DNA of 64,000 nucleotides from Ruegeria sediminis (GTDB lineage Bacteria; Pseudomonadota; Alphaproteobacteria; Rhodobacterales; Rhodobacteraceae), in the NCBI RefSeq assembly GCF_005938215.1, contig NZ_VCPD01000003.1:372001-436000 (forward strand), written 5' to 3'. Made by a program: the position numbers and the translations under genes. The notes beneath the pieces were generated by a model. It was not told the origin of the DNA and made no database searches. It saw only the letters and a list, made by a program, of their open reading frames with translations. Shown here piece after piece: positions 55,650-64,000 of the stretch (its first letter is position 1; each line of letters begins with the position of its first letter).

Positions 55650-56225
55650 TCAGCCGGTGGTCAGGGTCGCCCGCTGTTTGTACAGCTTGCGTTCCTTGTC
55701 CTTCAGAACATCCAGGCGCGGCCGCCAGTTGTACCGCGTGTCCTCGCGGGTCGGCGCCCAGAACAGCGCGCCGCCGTTGCGCCACCCGTCCAGCACGACG
55801 CCGTCATACATCGAATCGCCGCGGCGGCTGATGATCGCCGTGCTGTGGTCGATGCGGAACGGGTTTTCCGGGTCGGATATGGCGCGGTGCAGGGTCAGGG
55901 TGCGGAAATTCTCCTGATTCAGGCGACGTTCGATATCCTCGGCCCAGTGCCAGCACAGGCCGCGCTCGCGGAAGCCGTTGTTGACCTTGGCGTTGTGGAC
56001 GATGGGAGAGCTCGTCACCTGATACTCCTGCCGGAGCTGGCTGGAATAGGCGAAGGCGACGCGAGCTGCCCGCTCGGCCTCTTCGGGGTCGACATCCGGC
56101 CCCAGCCCCCGCAGTTCCAGCGCCAGTGCCTCGACATCGCGCTGGTTGACGGTCGGCTGCGTGCTGCATCCGCTGATCACCGCAAGTGCCAGGATCGCCA
56201 ACACGGGTGCGAGAAATTTCTTCAT
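55650..56225 (-). CDS. Hypothetical lipoprotein
   Basis: A 191-aa predicted lipoprotein (MKKFLAPVLAILALAVISGC, Cys20). The mature part includes NNGFRERGLCWHWAEDIERRL, RIDHSTAIISRRGDSMYDGVVLDGWRNGG and a basic C-terminus. The Cys-Trp-His and His residues could form a transglutaminase-like papain-fold site, but this is only a resemblance. Start 56225 is supported by AGAGGGG and the lipobox. 80 bp downstream of hisE on the same strand. Confidence 0.72.
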   Translation of the reverse strand: MKKFLAPVLAILALAVISGCSTQPTVNQRDVEALALELRGLGPDVDPEEAERAARVAFAYSSQLRQEYQVTSSPIVHNAKVNNGFRERGLCWHWAEDIERRLNQENFRTLTLHRAISDPENPFRIDHSTAIISRRGDSMYDGVVLDGWRNGGALFWAPTREDTRYNWRPRLDVLKDKERKLYKQRATLTTG

Positions 56226-56305
56226 TCCAATGCCCCTCTGGAATTCGGGCGCCGGAGGTTCCGGCCTTGTCGGGTACAGGATGGTAATGGCAAGGGCACC
56301 GCGTT

Positions 56306-56619
56306 TCAATCGCCTGCGCGCGAGGCTTTTTCCGCGATGCCGCTGGTGCCCCGCCGGCGGGCCAGTTCGGCCAGCACGTCATCCAGATCGACGTCGCGGA
56401 CCGCCAGCATGACCAGCAGGTGATACAGCACGTCGGCGGCTTCGGCGGTCAGCCGGGCGCGGTCGCCCTTGACGGCTTCGATGATCGCCTCGACGGCCTC
56501 CTCGCCGAATTTCTCGGCGCATTTCTCGGGCCCCTTGGCCAGCAGCTTGGCGGTCCAGCTCGACTCGGGATCGGCGCCCTTGCGCTCGGCAATGGTCGCG
56601 GCAAGGTCGTGCAGAACGC

Positions 56620-56623
<4 letters not shown>
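56306..56623 (-). CDS. hisE: Phosphoribosyl-ATP pyrophosphatase
   Basis: A 105-aa MazG-like all-helical protein for the second step of histidine synthesis. [35 protein letters not shown] sequence carries the EExxE metal motif (FGEEAVEAI), and [16 protein letters not shown] completes the site. Stand-alone, not fused to HisI. Overlaps hisF by 4 bp (ATGA), so translation is coupled. Confidence 0.95.
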
Positions 56624-57381
<758 letters not shown>

Positions 57382-57500
57382 GAACGATCCTTGTTTGGGG
57401 CTGTCCTAGCGGCAAAGCCCTGCCGATGCCAGAGTTGTGACTGGATGAAACGCCGCATCTGTGGAGATTCGTGAAGCATAATCACAAGGGAGATTTCGAC

Positions 57501-57944
57501 ATGAGGGCTCATTTTCTTGCCGCGATTCTGACGCTTGCAGGCGCTTCCGCAATGGCGGACGAGTTGATGAAGGTCAAAACCGACAAGTCCGTGTCCGAGG
57601 CGATGGACGCGCTCGAGGCGGCCGTCGGCAATGCCGGGGCGACCGTCTTTGCCCGCGTCGATCACGCCGCCGGGGCAAAGAACGTCGATATGGAACTGGC
57701 GGATGCGCAACTGCTGATCTTCGGAAATCCGAAACTGGGAACTCCGGCCATGCAGGCCGATCCCGTCGCCGGGCTTTATCTTCCGCTCAAGGTTCTTGCC
57801 TATTCGGATGCCGACGGTCAGGTCTGGCTGGTTTATGAAGACCCGGCGGACATGCTGGGCGGCCTGAACATTCCCGGCGACGCGCCGGTCGTGGGCAAGA
57901 TGCAGGGCGCCTTGCAGAAACTGACGGAAGCGGCAACCAACTAG
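57501..57944 (+). CDS. DUF302 exported protein
   Basis: A 147-aa protein with a Sec signal peptide (MRAHFLAAILTLAGASAMA) and a DUF302 domain: SVSEAMDALEAAVGNAGATVFARVDHAAGAKNVDMELADAQLLIFGNPKLGTPAM. DUF302 is a ligand-binding-type fold of unknown function. ATG 57501 follows AGGGAGA. It is inserted in opposite orientation between hisF and hisA. Confidence 0.85.
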   Translation: MRAHFLAAILTLAGASAMADELMKVKTDKSVSEAMDALEAAVGNAGATVFARVDHAAGAKNVDMELADAQLLIFGNPKLGTPAMQADPVAGLYLPLKVLAYSDADGQVWLVYEDPADMLGGLNIPGDAPVVGKMQGALQKLTEAATN

Positions 57945-58053
57945 GTGCGAATGCGCGCCGTCGTTTCGGGCTGCTGACGGGCCGCGCAAAGCAGTGACAG
58001 ATCAGGGTATTCCCGGAAAACCAAGCAGGCCCGGTTCGGCCGCCCGCCTGCGC

Positions 58054-58776
58054 TCAGGCCCGCAATGCGGCCAGCGCCTCGGCCAGATCCAACGCGCCGT
58101 CGTACAATGCCCGCCCTGAAATCGCGCCGTTCAGCGCCACGCCGCAATCGCGCAAGGCGATCAGGTCGGCCAGCGAACTGACGCCGCCCGAGGCGATCAC
58201 CGGGATCGACACGGCGCGGGCAAGCTCTGCCGTCGCCTCGACATTCGGTCCCTGCATGGCGCCGTCGCGGTTGATGTCGGTGTAGATGATGGCGGCGACG
58301 CCGGCGTCCTCGAAGCTTTTGGCCAGATCGGTGGCTTCGACATCCGTCTCTTCGGCCCAGCCCTTGGTGGCGACCATGCCGTTGCGCGCATCGATGCCGA
58401 CCGCGACCTTGCCCGGAAACGCCTTGGCCGCCTCGCGCACCAGATCGGGGTTCTCGACCGCGACGGTGCCCAGAATCACCCGCGCCAAACCCTTCTCCAG
58501 CCAGTTCTCGATGGTGGCCATGTCGCGGATGCCGCCGCCCAGTTGCGCGGGCACGCCGCATTCCTTCAGAATCGCCTCGACCGGGGCGGCGTTGACCGGC
58601 TCGCCGGCGAAGGCGCCGTTCAGGTCGACCAGGTGCAGCCACTCGCACCCGGCCTCGACAAAGGCGCGGGCCTGCGCGGCGGGGTCGTCGTTGAACACGG
58701 TGGCTTTGTCCATGTCGCCGCGCAGCAGGCGCACGGCCTTGCCGTCCTTGAGGTCGATGGCTGGGTAGAGGATCAT
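58054..58776 (-). CDS. hisA: ProFAR isomerase
   Basis: A 240-aa TIM barrel isomerising ProFAR to PRFAR. The N-terminus [21 protein letters not shown] has catalytic Asp8. [17 protein letters not shown] has the second Asp. [16 protein letters not shown] is the phosphate-binding loop. ATG 58776 is the conserved start; longer frames upstream are unlikely. Flanked by plus-strand genes on both sides. Confidence 0.96.
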   Translation of the reverse strand: MILYPAIDLKDGKAVRLLRGDMDKATVFNDDPAAQARAFVEAGCEWLHLVDLNGAFAGEPVNAAPVEAILKECGVPAQLGGGIRDMATIENWLEKGLARVILGTVAVENPDLVREAAKAFPGKVAVGIDARNGMVATKGWAEETDVEATDLAKSFEDAGVAAIIYTDINRDGAMQGPNVEATAELARAVSIPVIASGGVSSLADLIALRDCGVALNGAISGRALYDGALDLAEALAALRA

Positions 58777-58907
58777 GTGTCGCGGCCTTTCGCTGAAATT
58801 CCGGCGCGATATGGCACGGGCAGGGCGGGGAATGCAACGCGACCCAAAGTCAGTCTTGCCTGTCGCGAGTGCGCCGCGCAACACTGTGCGAAACAGGGAG
58901 GTTTTCG

Positions 58908-59306
58908 ATGAAGAAACTGATTCTGGCATCCGCTCTGGGGCTGGGTCTGGCCGGCGGCGCGCTGGCCGATCCGGTCGAGGGCCTCTGGAAGACGGCCGAA
59001 GGCGACGAGGGCGGCTATCTGCACGTCACCATCGCACCCTGCGGCAGCGCCATCTGCGGCACCATCGACAACGCGTTCGACGCCGCCGGAGACGAGTCGC
59101 TCGACTACGAACATCTGGGCAAGCAGATCATCTGGGACATGATCCCCGAAGGCGACGGCACCTATGACAAGGGCAAGATCTGGGCGCCGGATTCCGACAA
59201 GACCTACCGCTCGAAAATGTCGCTCGACGGCAACGCGCTGACCGTCGAGGGCTGCGTCGTGGGCGGGCTGATCTGCCGTGGTCAGGTCTGGACCCGGCTG
59301 GAGTAA
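58908..59306 (+). CDS. DUF2147 exported protein
   Basis: A 132-aa protein: signal peptide [20 protein letters not shown], then [33 protein letters not shown] and [18 protein letters not shown], ending [17 protein letters not shown]. This is the DUF2147 pattern, a periplasmic beta-barrel-like domain of unknown role. Inserted against the his genes between hisA and hisH. AGGGAGG is 9 bp before ATG 58908. Confidence 0.9.
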   Translation: MKKLILASALGLGLAGGALADPVEGLWKTAEGDEGGYLHVTIAPCGSAICGTIDNAFDAAGDESLDYEHLGKQIIWDMIPEGDGTYDKGKIWAPDSDKTYRSKMSLDGNALTVEGCVVGGLICRGQVWTRLE

Positions 59307-59330
59307 GCCGGGCCGCGTGACCCGCGCCGC

Positions 59331-59969
59331 TCAGGGGGCCCAGGTCAGGAAATTGCCGATCAGCCGCAGGCCGACATCCTGGCTTTTCTCGGGATGGAAC
59401 TGCATCCCAACCATCGTGCCGCGTCCGATCACCGCCGTCACCGGGCCGCCATAGTCCACGTAGGCCAGCCGCTCGGCAGGGTTGTCGACATGGAACTGGT
59501 AGGAATGCACGAAATAAGTGTGATCGCCGGTCCTGACGCCCGCGAACACCGGATGGTCGTGCTCGATGACCAGATCGTTCCAGCCCATGTGCGGAACCTT
59601 CAGCTTCCTGTCCCCGGGCTCGATCCGGACCACATCGCCGGCGATCCAGCCCAGACCCGGCGTTTCCTCGTATTCATGGCCCGTCGTGGCCATAAGCTGC
59701 ATTCCGACGCAGATGCCCAGAAAGGGGCGGCCCTTCTGCTCCACCGCCTCGACCATGGCGTCATGGATGCCCTTGTGGCCGCGCAGTTCCGCCGCGCAGG
59801 CGGGAAAGGCGCCGTCGCCGGGCAGCACCAGCCGGTCGGCGCGCGCCACCACTTCGGCATCCGAGGTCACCACGACCTCGCCCGCGTCGAGTTCGCGCGC
59901 TATGCGCTGAAACGCCTTTTCGGCGGAATGCAGGTTGCCGCTTTCATAGTCGATGATGGCGGTCAGCAT
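59331..59969 (-). CDS. hisH: IGP synthase amidotransferase subunit
   Basis: A 212-aa class I glutaminase feeding ammonia to HisF. MLTAIIDYESGNLHSAEKAF, the oxyanion region and RPFLGICVGMQLM with the nucleophile Cys, then GMQFHPEKSQDVGL with His-Pro-Glu. ATG 59969 has GGGAG 4-8 bp upstream; an upstream in-frame start would be non-conserved. 58 bp downstream of hisB. Confidence 0.96.
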   Translation of the reverse strand: MLTAIIDYESGNLHSAEKAFQRIARELDAGEVVVTSDAEVVARADRLVLPGDGAFPACAAELRGHKGIHDAMVEAVEQKGRPFLGICVGMQLMATTGHEYEETPGLGWIAGDVVRIEPGDRKLKVPHMGWNDLVIEHDHPVFAGVRTGDHTYFVHSYQFHVDNPAERLAYVDYGGPVTAVIGRGTMVGMQFHPEKSQDVGLRLIGNFLTWAP

Positions 59970-60027
59970 TTGCTCCCTTTCCGCGCGCAACTGGTCCGAA
60001 AGCCGGATCCCGCTTTTCCGGCTGCGC

Positions 60028-60615
60028 TCACAGCGCGCCCTTGGTCGAGGGAATCGCGTCCGCCTTGCGCGGATCGGTCTCGACCGCCATGCGCAGGGCC
60101 CGCGCCACCGCCTTGAAGGTGGCCTCGGCGATGTGGTGACTGTTGAAGCCGTGCAACTGGTCCACGTGCAGGGTGATGCCGCAATGGGTGCTGAGCGCCT
60201 GAAAGAACTCGCGCACCAGTTCGGTGTCGAACGTGCCGATCTTGGGCGCGGGCAGGTCCACGTTCCATACCAGGAACGGGCGGCCCGACAGGTCCAGCGC
60301 GCAGCGCACCTGCGCGTCGTCCATCGGCAGGTGGCATTCGCCGTAGCGCAGGATTCCCTTCTTGTCGCCCAGGGCGGCGGTCAGCGCCTGACCCAGCGCG
60401 ATGCCGGTATCCTCGACCGTGTGGTGATCGTCGATGTGATAGTCGCCCTTGGCCCGGATGGTCATGTCGATCAGCGAGTGGCGCGCCAGTTGGTCCAGCA
60501 TGTGGTCGAAGAACCCCACTCCGGTCTGGTTGTCATAGGCTCCGGTCCCGTCGAGATTGATCTCGACCGAAATCTCGGTCTCGGCGGTCTTGCGGCTGAT
60601 CGAGGCGCGACGCAT
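60028..60615 (-). CDS. hisB: Imidazoleglycerol-phosphate dehydratase
   Basis: A 195-aa Mn-dependent dehydratase, monofunctional (no phosphatase domain). [37 protein letters not shown] and [20 protein letters not shown] carry the paired His motifs. First of the minus-strand his genes in this window, and divergent from the RAM-domain gene. Confidence 0.97.
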   Translation of the reverse strand: MRRASISRKTAETEISVEINLDGTGAYDNQTGVGFFDHMLDQLARHSLIDMTIRAKGDYHIDDHHTVEDTGIALGQALTAALGDKKGILRYGECHLPMDDAQVRCALDLSGRPFLVWNVDLPAPKIGTFDTELVREFFQALSTHCGITLHVDQLHGFNSHHIAEATFKAVARALRMAVETDPRKADAIPSTKGAL

Positions 60616-60790
60616 GGGCGATTTCCTTATGCTACAGGCGTGCTTATAGGCCCGGGGCGGGGGCGATTTCCAGCCCGGTTGAGGCCGCCGCGGCGATGTG
60701 TTGCGCGAAAAACAGGGGATTGCACCCGGTTCCGGGCCATGCCAGCTTGAAGCCTGTCAAAATCGCCCAGAACCATCGGAACATCCCGGC

Positions 60791-61030
60791 ATGACCACCT
60801 GCGTCTTCATCCAGATCCGCTGCAAACCCGGCACGACCTACAAGGTCGCCGAGGATATCGCCCTGCGCGAAATCCATTCGGAACTCTACTCGACAAGCGG
60901 CGAATACGACCTGCTGATGAAGCTCTACATTCCCGAGGGCGAGGATGTCGGCCACTACATCAACGAGCATCTGCTGGTCATTCCGAACATCGAACGGTCG
61001 CTGACCACCATGACCTTCAAGGTGTTCTGA
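60791..61030 (+). CDS. Stand-alone Lrp/AsnC ligand-binding (RAM) domain protein
   Basis: A 79-aa protein consisting only of the RAM domain: [47 protein letters not shown]. The N-terminal HTH of Lrp/AsnC regulators is missing, and there is no room for one before ATG 60791 in frame. Such proteins form oligomers and may bind amino acids or mix with full-length Lrp proteins. Nearby his genes make an amino-acid sensing role attractive, as inference only. Confidence 0.85.
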   Translation: MTTCVFIQIRCKPGTTYKVAEDIALREIHSELYSTSGEYDLLMKLYIPEGEDVGHYINEHLLVIPNIERSLTTMTFKVF

Positions 61031-61033
61031 GGC

Positions 61034-61900
61034 TCACCCCAGCTCGAACGTCGTGACGCCGTAGATTCGGCTCAGGTCGATGTCCGGCTGATCGCCGGTA
61101 TACATGCGCACGGTTTCAAACGACTTTTCCAGCCCTAACTCGCCGGCCAGGTCGAAGGCGCGGGCATTGGGCGCGGGCATGTCGATGAAGACGGGCTGAT
61201 CTTTTCGCCCCTCCGGCACCGCGCCCAGCACCGAGGCCAGAAGCGCCCGCGCCGTGCCAGCGTCGTCGGCGAACAACGGCCCGACCTTGTAGCCCGACAG
61301 GCAGGGGCGCAACGTGGCATAGCCCTTGATGTCGCCACCCCGGAGGCAAACGCGCGAGTGATGCCCCGCCGCGCCCAGCCAGCTTGCCAGAAAGGCGTCG
61401 CGCGGCGCCGGGAACATCATCCGGTCATAGGTTTTCAGCGCGCCGGAAACTTCGCTCAAAGGCTGGACCGCGCCCGTGTGCACGTTCCCCAACCTCTTGA
61501 GAGCGCCCGCGACCGTGCCGCCGAACCTGCAGTTGTTGTAGGCAAAGTCAAAGTCCGACCTGCGGTAATTCTCCTGCTGATCGACCACGCCATCCAGGCC
61601 GACATTGCGGCCTTTGCCATGCGTCATGGCGTGGCGGAACAGCTGCAACCCATGACCGGCGCCCCGGTATTCGGGGCGCACGATGTAGAAGCCGAGAAAC
61701 GCGAAGCTGTCGTCGTAGTTCACCACGGAAACCGAAGCGATCATCTCGCCGCCCAGGAACCCGCCCAGAAAACCGTCGGGGTCGGTCACGCGGAAACACT
61801 CGGCATCCTGCAGGCCGGGATTCCAACCTTCGCGGGCCGCCCAGTCCACGGCTCTCTGAACCTCGGCCGAGGCCAGGGTTCGGATGTGATAGTCGGACAC
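61034..61900 (-). CDS. GNAT acetyltransferase, two-domain type
   Basis: A 288-aa protein. The N-terminal GNAT domain has AVDWAAREGWNPGLQDAECF, FYIVRPEYRGAGHGLQLFRHAM (acetyl-CoA loop) and GLDGVVDQQENYRRSDF. A C-terminal DUF1248-like acetyltransferase half follows, with HHSRVCLRGGDIKGYATLRPC and VFIDMPAPNARAFDLAGELGL. I chose GTG 61900 because AAGGCGAGG lies about 8 bp upstream and it fits relatives. ATG 61954 in frame is the alternative. Substrate unknown. Confidence 0.8.
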   Translation of the reverse strand: MSDYHIRTLASAEVQRAVDWAAREGWNPGLQDAECFRVTDPDGFLGGFLGGEMIASVSVVNYDDSFAFLGFYIVRPEYRGAGHGLQLFRHAMTHGKGRNVGLDGVVDQQENYRRSDFDFAYNNCRFGGTVAGALKRLGNVHTGAVQPLSEVSGALKTYDRMMFPAPRDAFLASWLGAAGHHSRVCLRGGDIKGYATLRPCLSGYKVGPLFADDAGTARALLASVLGAVPEGRKDQPVFIDMPAPNARAFDLAGELGLEKSFETVRMYTGDQPDIDLSRIYGVTTFELG

Positions 61901-62010
61901 GGGTTCAGCCTCGCCTTGGTGTTTGAAGCCGGGCCAGAATGACGCAAGAGGCATCGCATCGCCACCGCCGTTTGCGGCGCGGGCCAGGACGCCGACCGGC
62001 GCGGCACATC

Positions 62011-62748
62011 TCAGGGCCTTCCGACATGGGCCGCATCCAGGGAACTGACGACCGGGCATCCCAGCGTGCGGTTCAGCGCCTTCACCAGGTCGTCGACGGT
62101 TTCGGTCGACACGTACAGCCCGCCCGTCTCCTTGGCCAGGCACTGGGCCGCGCTGATCGGCGCGTCGAAATCCGGATTGCTGTCGCCGCCCTCCCAGGCG
62201 AAGAAATCCGGCCTGACCCGAAAGCCGATCACATGCACGGTCAGCTTGGGCGCCTCCGCGGCCAGTTGCGCCGCCAGCGCGCAGGGCGAGCCGCCGCAGG
62301 TCTCCTTGCCGTCGGTGACCAGCACCACGATGCCGGGGCGCGACGGCGCGCCCAATGCATTTGCCGCGGCGGACACCGCCCGCGTCAACGCGGTGCTGCC
62401 GTCGGGTTCCAGCCGGTCGATCTCGGACAGGATCCGCTCCGCCGCATCAGGCGAGGGTACAAGCCTGAGCGCCACGTGGCTGCAGGTGTCCTCGCTGCCG
62501 CCGGGGCCATAGGTCACCAGCCCGACGCGGCGGATCGGCGTGATGCGGGGCAGGGCGCGGCGCAGAGCTAAGCGGGCGTCGGTGATCCGCGGCCGGTCGA
62601 GGCCGTTATAGCCCATCTCGGCCATCGAGCCCGAGGCGTCGAAGACCAGCATCGCCTCTTCGGTACAATTGGTGGCAGCCGCCGGCGCGGACAGAACAGC
62701 CCAGACGGCAGCAGCCAGCCCCGGGGTTTTCAGGCGCTCCCATCGCAT
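62011..62748 (-). CDS. Exported VWA domain protein
   Basis: A 245-aa protein with a signal peptide (cleavage near APAAA about residue 25) and a von Willebrand A domain. The MIDAS motif DASGS (Asp37, Ser39, Ser41) and later STALT and VTDGKETC complete the metal site. Four or more Cys suggest disulfides. Likely periplasmic adhesion or assembly partner; target unknown. ATG 62748 is preferred to 62832 for the signal peptide and GGAGGG site. Confidence 0.85.
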   Translation of the reverse strand: MRWERLKTPGLAAAVWAVLSAPAAATNCTEEAMLVFDASGSMAEMGYNGLDRPRITDARLALRRALPRITPIRRVGLVTYGPGGSEDTCSHVALRLVPSPDAAERILSEIDRLEPDGSTALTRAVSAAANALGAPSRPGIVVLVTDGKETCGGSPCALAAQLAAEAPKLTVHVIGFRVRPDFFAWEGGDSNPDFDAPISAAQCLAKETGGLYVSTETVDDLVKALNRTLGCPVVSSLDAAHVGRP

Positions 62749-62875
62749 CCGGCGGCCCTCCTGACCTGGGCACCAGAATGCCGGTCGCAACGCCGCCTGT
62801 CCATGCCGCGATGGTCGGACACCGTACCGCATCTCGCAAGCCGGGTACGATTGATCCTGTCGCTTGTCTGAAATC

Positions 62876-62950
62876 TGGAGCGGGCGATGAGATTCGAACT
62901 CACGACCCTTACCTTGGCAAGGTAATGCTCTACCCCTGAGCTACGCCCGC
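62876..62950 (-). tRNA. tRNA-Gly (GCC), copy 1
   Basis: A 75-nt tRNA with CCA encoded. The acceptor stem is GCGGGCG/CGCCCGC and anticodon loop TTGCCAA gives GCC. Standard D- and T-arms. The sequence is identical to copy 2, which lies 32 bp upstream on the same strand. Confidence 0.97.
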
Positions 62951-62982
62951 ATCCGTGTGGCCTGATGGCCTGAGGTCCCAAC

Positions 62983-63057
62983 TGGAGCGGGCGATGAGAT
63001 TCGAACTCACGACCCTTACCTTGGCAAGGTAATGCTCTACCCCTGAGCTACGCCCGC
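62983..63057 (-). tRNA. tRNA-Gly (GCC), copy 2
   Basis: A 75-nt tRNA, identical to copy 1, with CCA encoded and GCC anticodon. It is the upstream copy, so both are probably cut from one precursor. A weak TTGCAG/TAATAC pair lies in the 60 bp upstream, not convincing as a promoter. Confidence 0.97.
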
Positions 63058-63271
63058 CCGGTTGAGTGAGGTGGGAAGTATTAATTCTGGCCGGAAGCTG
63101 CAAGAGGAAAATCGCATCCGCTCCAAAAAAGTTGCCCGCAAATCACGAAGTGATCCCTGCAAATCGGCGGCTTCATGCGCGTTCCTGTCAGGCAATGTTT
63201 TGCCACATTCCTTCGCTACGCTCTTTACCCGATGAATTGTGCATTGGAATTTGGTCTGTTCGCGCGCGGCG

Positions 63272-63288
63272 GATGGAGTTTTTCCATC
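63272..63288 (+). repeat. Hairpin in the leader of the Gly-rich protein gene
   Basis: GATGGA/TCCATC, 6-bp stem with GTTTT loop, 23 bp before the ATG at 63312. Confidence 0.4.
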
Positions 63289-63311
63289 GAAGATCTTTCG
63301 GAGGTGTGCCC

Positions 63312-64000
63312 ATGAAACTTCTGTCCATCGCCCGGGTCGCGGCAACGTCATTCTTGTTCCTCGGCGCCATCGGGTTCGCGGTCACCGTGGCCGCGCCTGA
63401 CGCCGCTTTCGCCAAGGAAGGCGGCAACGGCGGCGGGAACGGCGGAGGCAATGGCGGCGGAAACGGTGGCGGCAAGGGCGGCGGAAACGGTGGCGGCAAG
63501 GGCGGCGGTCACGGCGCCGGTCAGGCCGATGCCGGCGGCAAGAGCGTCGGCCATGGCTTCGGCAAGGGAAAGGGCAAGTCCGGCAACGGCTCGGGCGTGT
63601 TCTCGGGGCTCGGCAACGGCAAGGGTAACGGCAAGGGCAAGGGCCTCGGGCTGGGCGCAAAGGCCGATGCATTCGCCGGCAAGGTCTCGGGGCTGTTCAA
63701 CGGCAAATCCAAAGAGGCGAGACATGCGGTCGCCCCGAACACGCACGGCAAGATCTCATCCGAGCTGAAAGGCTTGAACGCGGCACATGCCAGCGCCCAG
63801 GCCTTCGCGAATGCCGCGCCCGAAAGCCGGGTGGGGCAACTGTCCGGCTACCGCGATACGCTTGGCGACCTTGCAACGGCGCAGGACGATCTGGCCGGTG
63901 CGCTCGGGGCCTTGGCGGATGCGCAAACGGATTTGAGCGATCTGGAAAGCCTGTCCGACGACGAGATTGCGGATCGGTTTGACTCGGTCGACGACTACAA
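63312..64000 (+). CDS. Secreted Gly/Asn/Lys-rich protein, runs off the window
   Basis: At least 229 codons, 3' end beyond the window. Signal peptide MKLLSIARVAATSFLFLGAIG... ends AFA near residue 34. It is followed by a repeat of GGGN/GGGK tetrapeptides (about 37-66), a second low-complexity GKGKGK/GNGKGNGKGKG stretch, then a soluble helical region (LGDLATAQDDLAGALGALADAQTDLSDLESL). GGAGG is 9 bp before ATG 63312. It may be an extracellular matrix or adhesive protein; no known domain is recognised. Confidence 0.75.
   Translation, partial: MKLLSIARVAATSFLFLGAIGFAVTVAAPDAAFAKEGGNGGGNGGGNGGGNGGGKGGGNGGGKGGGHGAGQADAGGKSVGHGFGKGKGKSGNGSGVFSGLGNGKGNGKGKGLGLGAKADAFAGKVSGLFNGKSKEARHAVAPNTHGKISSELKGLNAAHASAQAFANAAPESRVGQLSGYRDTLGDLATAQDDLAGALGALADAQTDLSDLESLSDDEIADRFDSVDDY

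Noticed and set aside
62876..63057. Tandem repeat as an attachment site or duplicated element
   Set aside because: The repeated unit is exactly a complete tRNA-Gly gene with CCA in each copy, and no integrase or other mobile-element gene is nearby, so simple tRNA duplication explains it.

Overview
The window is a high-GC, gene-dense chromosomal segment with mostly short intergenic gaps. I infer an alphaproteobacterium of the order Rhodobacterales (Roseobacter/Rhodobacter type). The pointers are the PccR/ScfR-type regulator beside pccB and the pccB-pccA-mcm locus, a choline-O-sulfate (bet) cluster, HdaA, DUF6497 and DUF4174 proteins, a class of ProRS without the editing insertion, and FnrL-like boxes. 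No phage, insertion sequence, CRISPR array, rRNA operon or plasmid function was seen. The segment looks like ordinary core plus catabolic chromosome.

Layout. 1-4.3 kb: guanine deaminase (cut by the window edge), mgtE coupled to 5-formyl-THF cyclo-ligase, a DUF333 protein and a YmdB-type phosphodiesterase. 4.4-13.1 kb: envelope and transport genes, including two SLC13/RCK_C permeases, a YbaY-META protein, a patatin-like lipoprotein, a cupin, a KsdD-like flavoprotein and a GMP-synthase-like amidotransferase. 13.2-17.4 kb: yebC, an iodotyrosine-deiodinase-like nitroreductase, the divergent argP/lysE pair and an EamA exporter. 17.4-21.3 kb: betI-betC-betA behind a BetI-type operator, with betB absent. 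21.3-22.3 kb: a secreted nuclease and a YdcH-like protein with an FNR-type box. 22.4-34 kb: the propionyl-CoA assimilation locus, with pccR, a Bcr/CflA exporter, pccB, four small proteins, pccA, a DUF4174 protein and methylmalonyl-CoA mutase. TTTGCAAA-type palindromes sit at both the pccR and pccB promoters.

34-43.7 kb: MAPEG, VOC, GNAT, TerB-DnaJ and endonuclease-like genes, then AI-2E transporter-hdaA-ppx, then a translationally coupled 2OG-Fe(II) oxygenase/FAD oxidoreductase pair. 43.7-50 kb: proS, a glycosyltransferase, lolC/E-lolD and two small c-type cytochromes behind an FNR-like box. 50-55.6 kb: DNA repair (Tag), thioesterase, NnrU, DUF2478, tRNA-Tyr, rlmB, a YHS protein and a structured small-RNA candidate. 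55.6-61 kb: hisE, hisF, hisA, hisH and hisB on the minus strand, interrupted by two plus-strand secreted proteins. 61-64 kb: GNAT, VWA protein, two identical tRNA-Gly(GCC) genes and a Gly-rich secreted protein running off the end.

How genes work together. The best-defined circuit is propionyl-CoA to succinyl-CoA. PccA/PccB carboxylate propionyl-CoA and Mcm isomerises methylmalonyl-CoA. PccR appears placed to repress itself (its box lies between -35 and -10) and to activate pccB (its box lies about 53 bp upstream of the predicted start site). The bet cluster converts choline-O-sulfate to choline and then betaine aldehyde, and betaine aldehyde dehydrogenase must be encoded elsewhere. No previously undescribed system is demonstrated. 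The most promising unexplained items are the 55.05-55.14 kb and 28.49-28.55 kb RNA candidates, the small proteins embedded in the pcc locus and the deiodinase-like flavoprotein.
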